Below are positions 7,367 through 11,743 of a stretch of DNA of 11,743 nucleotides, in pieces. The position numbers and the translations under genes are program-made. Each line of letters starts with the position of its first letter. Position 1 is the stretch's first letter. This stretch comes from JAYZVT01 sp050248375 (GTDB lineage: Bacteria > Pseudomonadota > Alphaproteobacteria > Rhizobiales > Methyloligellaceae): contig JBFWSL010000094.1 in the NCBI GenBank assembly GCA_050248375.1, positions 1-11,743 of the forward strand. The letters run 5' to 3'. Below the pieces are notes generated by a model, which was not told where the DNA came from, did no database searches, and saw nothing but the letters and a program-made list of their open reading frames with translations.

Positions 7367-8478
7367 GGTTTCTTGCCGGTTCCGGAGGAGTCCCCCTCCT
7401 TCGCCTTCTCCTTGTCCGGTAGGTCCTTGACTGTCTTGCGCTGCTCGCTCAGGGAGAGGGCCACGAGCTTGCCGTACCACTGGACTTCAGACGGGCTGGC
7501 CGGCCGGAACGAGATGCCCTTCTCGTCGCTGGTGATGCCCGCCAGCACCGCCCCGACGGTGCCATCGTCGATCCGCGCCGTGCGAGGCCGCAGCGAATGC
7601 CATGCGCCGGCAACCTTCGCGGTCATGTCGAAGCTGACCGTGCAGGCACGCGGCGTCGGGGTCAGGGCGCGCCAGTCCTCGCCGCGGAAGCGGTAGCGCT
7701 CCCCATCTTCCTTGGACATGACGGCCAGCATCAGCTTCCCGGCCTGCCCGGTCGAATAGGACACAAGGAATCTGTTCCGCATATAACCGAAGTTCTTCAC
7801 CGGCCCCTGGTCCGCCAGCTTGACCGCGTCCTTGGGATAGTAGCGCGACACCTCTCCTCCGTTACCCAGATTCAGGTAGAGCAGGTGCTGGGGCAGGATC
7901 GGCGACTTGTCCTTGGTCCAGGTGTAGTCGTTCTCGCTGCCCTCGCGCAGAATGACGCCGCGAATGAGGACGTCGTCACACCCTTCCACGCTGACGGAGG
8001 CCAGGATCAGCCGGTCGCCCTGCTCCAGCTTGTTGCGCAGCCGGTCGATCTCCTCCTTGAGCTCCGCGATCTCCTGTTCCGCCTTCCTGAGTTCGCCGGT
8101 CAGCCGGTCGTTTTCCGCCGCCAGGCGGTTGTTCTCCTGTTCGAGCCGCGCCACGCTGGCCAGCGCCTTGTCGAGCAGGGCCCGCATCTTGCCCACCACT
8201 TGCGCGGCGAGTTCGACCTGCGTCTTGGCCTCCTGCAGGTTCGCCTGCGCGCCGCCGCCCCCGCCCGCCGGTCCAAGCTGGCGCGACACCGTCTCGATGC
8301 TCTCGCGCGCCTTCTTGAGTTGGAGGACGATCTCCTTGATGTCCTCCTCGGTCTGCTTGTTCGGCGTGTAGTAGGGCAGCAGCAGAAGCATGAGCACGAG
8401 GAACGCGCCCATCGCCTTTGTCACCACCGCCATGAGCGAAATGTCGAAGGTCTCGATGGAACGGTGGGGACGTCGCAT
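7363..8478 (-). CDS. MotB/TolR-position stator partner: one membrane segment, coiled coil, novel-looking C-terminal domain
   Basis: 371 residues. A short basic N-terminus (MRRPHR) precedes one membrane segment (about 13-38), then a periplasmic part: a long coiled coil in two stretches (42-68 and about 80-155, broken by a GGGGG run at 72-76) and a beta-rich-looking domain (157-345), ending in a Lys-rich tail. The membrane segment reads DISLMAVVT-KAMGAFLVLM, which lines up with the ISFxDLMT start of MotB/ZorB-like stators. The ion-carrying aspartate of that motif is Ala17 here; the only acid nearby is Asp12, and a lysine sits at 21. No OmpA-type peptidoglycan-binding signature is visible in the C-terminal domain, which I do not recognise. 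It lies 17 bases after the channel-subunit gene and overlaps the Sel1 gene by 4 bases. Expected to form a dimer inside a pentamer of the channel subunit, as in known 5:2 motors. Confidence 0.82.
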   Translation of the reverse strand: MRRPHRSIETFDISLMAVVTKAMGAFLVLMLLLLPYYTPNKQTEEDIKEIVLQLKKARESIETVSRQLGPAGGGGGAQANLQEAKTQVELAAQVVGKMRALLDKALASVARLEQENNRLAAENDRLTGELRKAEQEIAELKEEIDRLRNKLEQGDRLILASVSVEGCDDVLIRGVILREGSENDYTWTKDKSPILPQHLLYLNLGNGGEVSRYYPKDAVKLADQGPVKNFGYMRNRFLVSYSTGQAGKLMLAVMSKEDGERYRFRGEDWRALTPTPRACTVSFDMTAKVAGAWHSLRPRTARIDDGTVGAVLAGITSDEKGISFRPASPSEVQWYGKLVALSLSEQRKTVKDLPDKEKAKEGDSSGTGKKP

Positions 8479-8495
8479 GGGCTAGAAGCCTCGGA

Positions 8496-9299
8496 TCATT
8501 TGCCCGTGTAGATCCGGTTTATGAGGTTCTTCAGGCAGTAGTCGGCGGCGCGATTGAGCGTCAGCTCCTCGGAGCGCTGCACCACGTTCTGCAGGAGCAC
8601 CAGCACCGCGCTCAGCACCAGTGCGATGATGGTGGTGTAGAAGGCCACGGCCAGGCCCGCAGTCACCTTGTCGAAGGCTATGTTCTGGGAATCCTTCATG
8701 CCCTCCAGCGAAATGGAGATGCCGACGACCGTGCCGATGAAGCCGGTGGTGGGGATGAACCAGACCAGAAAGCGCATGGTCTGGTAGGACAGGTCGACCC
8801 GGTGACTCATCAGCTCCAGCGTGCTGGTGAAGATGGCCACCGTCTGCTCCAGCGACTTGCTGGTGATGAGCTGCAGAACCGACAGGTCGATGAGCCGCGG
8901 CAGGAAAGCGTCGTCGCCGGCGTCGAGTTCCGCCACCCGCCTGCGAATCGGCCCGAGCTGATCGATCTTGAGTACGCTCGAATCGTCCTCCGGCAGCAGG
9001 CCCAGCGCCAGATAGTCCCGCTCGCGCCGCGCCGCACGCCAGCGCACCCACAGGTCAGCAAGCCCGATGGCTGACATCAGGTACATGATATTCTGGATGG
9101 TGAGCGGGTAGACCGGCCAGAAGAACGAGCTCTCCGCATAGTCGAAGAGGAAGACCGCCAGGGGCGAATTCCTGCCCAGAAGGAGGGATCCCGCGGCGAT
9201 GAACACGATAGTGGCGACGATGGCCACCAGATAAGCCAGCGGCTCCCTGCCGCCCGCCCGTGCAAGTCCGGCGCGCAATGCATGTACTGCGTCAACCAT
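8496..9299 (-). CDS. MotA/TolQ/ExbB-type channel subunit
   Basis: 267 residues with four membrane segments (about 23-42, 66-86, 176-197 and 212-240) and a cytoplasmic helical loop (87-175), the layout of this superfamily. The third segment carries IPTTGFIGTVVGISISL (182-198), matching the family pattern G-x-x-G-T-V-x-G; Thr190 matches the pore threonine of ExbB/TolQ. The fourth has GLAVAFYTTIIALVLS (215-230), with threonines where the second pore threonine is expected. In known systems five such subunits surround two single-pass partners, and ion flow turns the ring. The ATG at 9299 is chosen because GGAGG lies 6 bases before it; a GTG seven codons upstream is less likely as the ribosome site would be inside the gene. 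First gene of the three-gene operon, read away from the divergent region. Superfamily certain; ion and function unknown. Confidence 0.9.
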   Translation of the reverse strand: MVDAVHALRAGLARAGGREPLAYLVAIVATIVFIAAGSLLLGRNSPLAVFLFDYAESSFFWPVYPLTIQNIMYLMSAIGLADLWVRWRAARRERDYLALGLLPEDDSSVLKIDQLGPIRRRVAELDAGDDAFLPRLIDLSVLQLITSKSLEQTVAIFTSTLELMSHRVDLSYQTMRFLVWFIPTTGFIGTVVGISISLEGMKDSQNIAFDKVTAGLAVAFYTTIIALVLSAVLVLLQNVVQRSEELTLNRAADYCLKNLINRIYTGK

Positions 9300-9305
9300 G
9301 GCCCC

Positions 9306-9310
9306 CCTCC
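9306..9310 (-). promoter_or_regulatory. Ribosome binding site of the channel-subunit gene
   Basis: GGAGG on the minus strand, 6 bases before the ATG at 9299. It favours this start over the in-frame GTG at 9320. Confidence 0.75.
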
Positions 9311-9494
9311 GCAAGATCACGGACGGACACTCAGGTTAATGCGGGTTTACAGTCAGGTCTATCCATGAATCCGCTCGGTATATTCCCCTCCAGCCCTGCC
9401 ATGATGGGCGCCGATTGGCGAATGCGACGATCGTCGGCAGTCGTGCCGCCGCCGGCTGAAGACCGGCTGCGTTCATGACGCTCTGTGGAACGGA

Positions 9495-9524
9495 TTGCGC
9501 AGGATCAATTTCCTGAGGGATAAT
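9495..9524 (+). promoter_or_regulatory. Candidate sigma70-type promoter of the Rap1a-like gene
   Basis: TTGCGC (9495-9500) and GATAAT (9519-9524) are separated by 18 bases. The -10 matches five of six consensus positions. The -10 lies inside the dyad GGGAT-A-ATCCC (9517-9527), which might be an operator. The predicted leader is about 70 bases. Confidence 0.5.
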
Positions 9525-9601
9525 CCCGGACAAGCATGCGTATACAGCCGCGCGAAACCATATGCGCCGCTGCCCGCGATTGCAGGTCAAGGGAGTGAAG
9601 C

Positions 9602-9958
9602 ATGAAAATCCTACCGAATCCGGTCTTTCTTGCCGCCATTTTGGCATTCGCAACATTCGTTCAGACAGGCCCGGCATCCGCCATGACCGGTAAGGAGCTG
9701 TACGACACCTGCCGCGCCTATCCGAATGACGGGCAGACGGCGAGTTGCGAGTTCTTCGTTTCCTCTCTGGCCGATGTCTTCAGACAGGACGACACGCTGG
9801 GAAATCCTCGCGGCAAGATATGCATAGGCACCGATGTCCCTGTCGCGGAACTCGTCGGTACGGCCACGAAATGGCTGGCGGATCATCCCGAAATGCAGGG
9901 GATGAGGGCCTATGACGCCCTGTACGACCCTATTGCCAGGAAATATCCCTGCAAATAG
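9602..9958 (+). CDS. Small secreted four-cysteine protein, Rap1a/Tai immunity-like
   Basis: 118 residues. Signal peptide 1-27 with a hydrophobic core (8-20) and a likely cut after ASA (25-27), so the mature protein is about 91 residues in the periplasm. Cysteines at 37, 49, 74 and 117 could form two disulfides. The pattern resembles the Rap1a/Tai family of type VI secretion immunity proteins: GKELYDTC near the mature start, Cys49, then an ICIGTDVPVAELV stretch (73-85; CIP is more usual), a WLADHPEM helix (91-98) and a C-terminal YPC. Known members bind amidase effectors; many other family members are orphans of unknown role. Ribosome site GGGAG lies 6 bases before the ATG. By hand count 9601-9960 is about 57% GC, below the roughly 65% around it, hinting at separate origin or weak codon selection. 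No effector gene is in the window. Confidence 0.72.
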   Translation: MKILPNPVFLAAILAFATFVQTGPASAMTGKELYDTCRAYPNDGQTASCEFFVSSLADVFRQDDTLGNPRGKICIGTDVPVAELVGTATKWLADHPEMQGMRAYDALYDPIARKYPCK

Positions 9959-9990
9959 ACGGCAATCTTCGTCTGCCTGGAGTATATTCC

Positions 9991-10009
9991 GCCGTCATTC
10001 GATGACGGC
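9991..10009 (+). terminator. Terminator-like hairpin after the Rap1a-like gene
   Basis: Perfect 8-pair stem GCCGTCAT / ATGACGGC with a 3-base loop, 32 bases past the stop, followed by CGTTT. The T-run is short, so termination may be partial. A second, weaker 6-pair hairpin CCGGCT / AGCCGG follows (10024-10044, 9-base loop). Confidence 0.55.
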
Positions 10010-10076
10010 CGTTTGGGGAGAATCCGGCTTTGCCTTATAGCCGGCATCATTTCTGCGCAATGAGGGCATCGCAACC

Positions 10077-10544
10077 ATGACCAGCCAGATGCACCCGGCT
10101 GCCCTGCATCATCAGCCGTCCTTCATTACCGCGCCGGGCGAAACCGACGTTCTGATGATGGTGATGCTGTTTTTTCTGATCGGAACGGTGATCGCGCTGG
10201 GAGCGTTCTACTTCCGTCTGCACGCGCTGCCGGAACATATCGCGCACAAGGGCCAGAAGGTGCAGATGGAGATCGTCGCTGTGCTGGCGCTGATCTCGCT
10301 GTTCACCCACAACCACCTGTTCTGGATCCTGGGCCTGCTGCTGGCCATGGTGCAGCTTCCCGACTTTTCCACGCCCACAACGGCGGTGGTGAATTCGCTG
10401 TCCCGGATCGCCGACGCTCAGGAGGAGCGGGCCAGGGCGTCAATACGAGCTCCCGCGCAGCCTGCCGCCGCCCGCAAGAAGCAGCCGAAGTCGCCGGACA
10501 GCGACAAGGGCAGCATCGGCAGGCCGGAGGGTGGCGATGCTTGA
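10077..10544 (+). CDS. Small inner-membrane protein, YibI (DUF3302)-like
   Basis: 155 residues with two membrane segments (about 25-47 and 65-94) joined by a short loop, and a polar Ala/Lys/Pro-rich cytoplasm-type tail (110-155). The loop and second segment (LHALPEHIAHKGQKVQ at 49-64, SLFTHNHLFWILGLLLA at 74-90) resemble the region of E. coli YibI (DUF3302) with its LHDIPYLIAKK and SLFTLHVIWPFLW stretches, recalled from memory. The gene overlaps the next one by 8 bases, and that gene encodes a YibH-like adaptor, reproducing the E. coli yibI-yibH pair; context therefore supports the match. The first part (1-20, His-rich) is longer than YibI. GAGGG lies 10 bases before the ATG at 10077. The function of the family is not established; a helper of the HlyD-type adaptor is a fair inference. 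Confidence 0.72.
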   Translation: MTSQMHPAALHHQPSFITAPGETDVLMMVMLFFLIGTVIALGAFYFRLHALPEHIAHKGQKVQMEIVAVLALISLFTHNHLFWILGLLLAMVQLPDFSTPTTAVVNSLSRIADAQEERARASIRAPAQPAAARKKQPKSPDSDKGSIGRPEGGDA

Positions 10545-11743
10545 GCTGTTCCTGTGCTCCCTGTTCACGGTCTTTCCGGACTACCTGTACAGGCGCTACG
10601 TTCAGGGCAAGCGGCTCGGCAGAGAGATCACACTGTTTTCGGTGTGGTACGAGCTGCGCTACGGCATCACCGGCTGCGCGATACTGACGGTGCTGCTCAT
10701 CGCCACGGTCTTCTACTTCCATCCCTCCACCACCAATGTCGTTTCCTACTTCCGCACGGTCGCGATCCTGCCGGAGGGCAGCGGTCGGGTGGACGAGATC
10801 TATGTGAAGCTGCGCGACAAGGTGCAGGCGGGGGACAAGATCTTCAAGCTGGACAGCTCCAAGCAGGAGGCCGCGCTGGAGACGGCGCGACGGCGGGTGG
10901 ACGAAGTCAGCGCCTCCTTCGAGCAGGCCAAGGCGGAACTTGCGGTCTCCGAGGGCAAGATCGAGGAGGCCAAGGGCGCCTACAACCAGGCGCTGGATGA
11001 GCTGGAGACCAAGTCCGAGCTGAACCGCCGCAATGCCGGCACGGTCGCGGTGCGCGAGATCGAGCGGCTGCAGAGGCTGGTGGAGAGCCGCCAGGGCTCG
11101 ATGTCGGCCGCCTACGCGAACAAGCAGTCGGTGGAGACGCAGATCAACTCGCTGCTGCCGGCGCAGAAGGCCAGCGCCGAGGCTGCCTTCGCACAGGCAC
11201 AGGTCGAACTCAACAAGACAGTCGTCTATGCGGGCTTCGATGGCTATATCGAGCAGTTCACGCTGCGCAAGGGCGACATCGTAAACCCGTTGATGCGGCC
11301 CGCGGGCGTGCTGATCCCCACCGAGGCGGGCCGCCAGGCGCTGATCGCGGGCTTCGAGCAGATCGAGGCGCAGGTGATGAAGCCCGGCATGACGGCGGAG
11401 GTCACCTGTATCGCCAAGCCGCTGACCATCATTCCCGCCGTGGTGACCCAGGTCCAGGGCTATATCGCCGCCGGCCAGATCCGGGCCAGCGACACGCTTC
11501 TCGACACCTTGCAGGCCGGACGGCCCGGGACCATCACCGTCTTCCTGGAACCGATGTTCGAGGGGGGCTTCGCCGACATACCTCCCGGCAGCCGGTGCAT
11601 CGCCAACGCCTACACCAGCAACCACGACAGGCTGGACGATCCCGACGTCGGTTTCGGCGAGTGGCTCTATCTCCACTTCGTCGACACCATCGGCCTTGTA
11701 CACGCCCTGCTGCTGCGCATGCAGGCGCTGCTGCTACCGTTGC
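10537..11743 (+). CDS. HlyD-family membrane-fusion/adaptor protein, YibH-like (3' end cut by window)
   Basis: 402 residues are visible and the frame is still open at the edge. A membrane segment at about 44-62 anchors it in the inner membrane, with the rest in the periplasm. The first half of the lipoyl-like domain is at 78-107 (ILPEGSGRVDEIYV...GDKIFKLD), a long alpha-hairpin at 108-226, the second lipoyl half at 227-262 (VVYAGFDGYIEQ then RKGDIV), and a beta-barrel part to about 360 (MKPGMTAEV at 281-289). The tail (LLLRMQALLLPL at 391-402) matches the LLRM-containing C-terminus of E. coli YibH as I recall it, so only a few codons are probably missing. Such adaptors link inner-membrane exporters to outer-membrane channels. 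No exporter gene is seen here. The ATG at 10537 has GGAGG 7 bases upstream and overlaps the previous stop, so the two genes are coupled. Confidence 0.88.
   Translation, partial: MLELFLCSLFTVFPDYLYRRYVQGKRLGREITLFSVWYELRYGITGCAILTVLLIATVFYFHPSTTNVVSYFRTVAILPEGSGRVDEIYVKLRDKVQAGDKIFKLDSSKQEAALETARRRVDEVSASFEQAKAELAVSEGKIEEAKGAYNQALDELETKSELNRRNAGTVAVREIERLQRLVESRQGSMSAAYANKQSVETQINSLLPAQKASAEAAFAQAQVELNKTVVYAGFDGYIEQFTLRKGDIVNPLMRPAGVLIPTEAGRQALIAGFEQIEAQVMKPGMTAEVTCIAKPLTIIPAVVTQVQGYIAAGQIRASDTLLDTLQAGRPGTITVFLEPMFEGGFADIPPGSRCIANAYTSNHDRLDDPDVGFGEWLYLHFVDTIGLVHALLLRMQALLLPL

Larger units (their letters stand above)
9300..9601. other. Divergent promoter region between the stator-like operon and the Rap1a-like gene
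   Basis: This stretch has no supported gene. Seen in it: the minus-strand ribosome site (9306-9310), a plus-strand promoter candidate (9495-9524) with GGGATAATCCC (9517-9527) over its -10, a GCATGC palindrome (9534-9539) running into GTATAC (9540-9545), and the plus-strand ribosome site GGGAG (9591-9595). I found no convincing minus-strand promoter for the channel-subunit gene. Short frames here do not look coding. Confidence 0.7.

Noticed and set aside
5759..9299. Zorya-type phage defence system
   Set aside because: The channel/partner pair is similar in general plan, but the partner lacks the OmpA domain and no ZorC, ZorD or ZorE-like gene is present; a defence role stays only a hypothesis.
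5759..9299. Standard Tol-Pal or Ton (ExbB-ExbD-TonB) system
   Set aside because: No TolA, TonB, TolB or Pal gene; the partner protein is far longer than TolR/ExbD and has a long coiled coil.
10303..11703. A 466-codon minus-strand open frame
   Set aside because: Antisense to the HlyD-family gene, whose domains, coiled coil and start signals are clear; the repetitive composition is a codon-bias shadow.

Overview
The window is GC-rich (about 65% in the stretches counted by hand). Its gene families and style (tight operons, 4-base ATGA overlaps, strong GGAGG-type ribosome sites) suggest a Gram-negative proteobacterium, most likely an alphaproteobacterium; the species cannot be named from this sequence. 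There are ten protein genes and no RNA gene, insertion sequence or CRISPR array that I can support. Everything from 1 to 9299 is read on the minus strand and everything from 9602 to the end on the plus strand, with a 302-base divergent promoter region between.

Region 1 (1-5513, minus strand, listed in order of transcription): a family III CoA-transferase (4299-5513) overlaps by 4 bases a crotonase-fold protein (3553-4302). A 230-base gap follows, carrying a candidate promoter and a near-perfect 20-base inverted repeat. Then comes a peptide/nickel-type ABC importer: a periplasmic binding protein with a Tat-like signal (1700-3322), a DppB-type permease (667-1695) and a DppC-type permease running off the window edge (1-644). 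The arrangement suggests uptake of a small organic solute followed by its activation and processing as a CoA thioester; the substrate cannot be read from sequence. The crotonase lacks both usual catalytic glutamates.

Region 2 (5759-9299, minus strand): a compact three-gene membrane operon. It encodes a MotA/TolQ/ExbB-type channel subunit, a MotB/TolR-position partner with one membrane segment, a long coiled coil and a periplasmic C-terminal domain without an OmpA signature, and a protein with an N-terminal zinc-ribbon-like motif, one membrane segment and nine Sel1 repeats predicted to be periplasmic. This looks like an uncharacterised ion-driven (or formerly ion-driven) rotary-type envelope machine. 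The partner subunit carries alanine where the ion-carrying aspartate is expected. This is the best candidate in the window for an undescribed system.

Region 3 (9602-11743, plus strand): a small secreted four-cysteine protein resembling the Rap1a/Tai immunity family, a terminator-like hairpin, then a two-gene operon encoding a YibI (DUF3302)-like small membrane protein and a YibH-like HlyD-family periplasmic adaptor that is cut by the window end probably only a few codons short of its stop.
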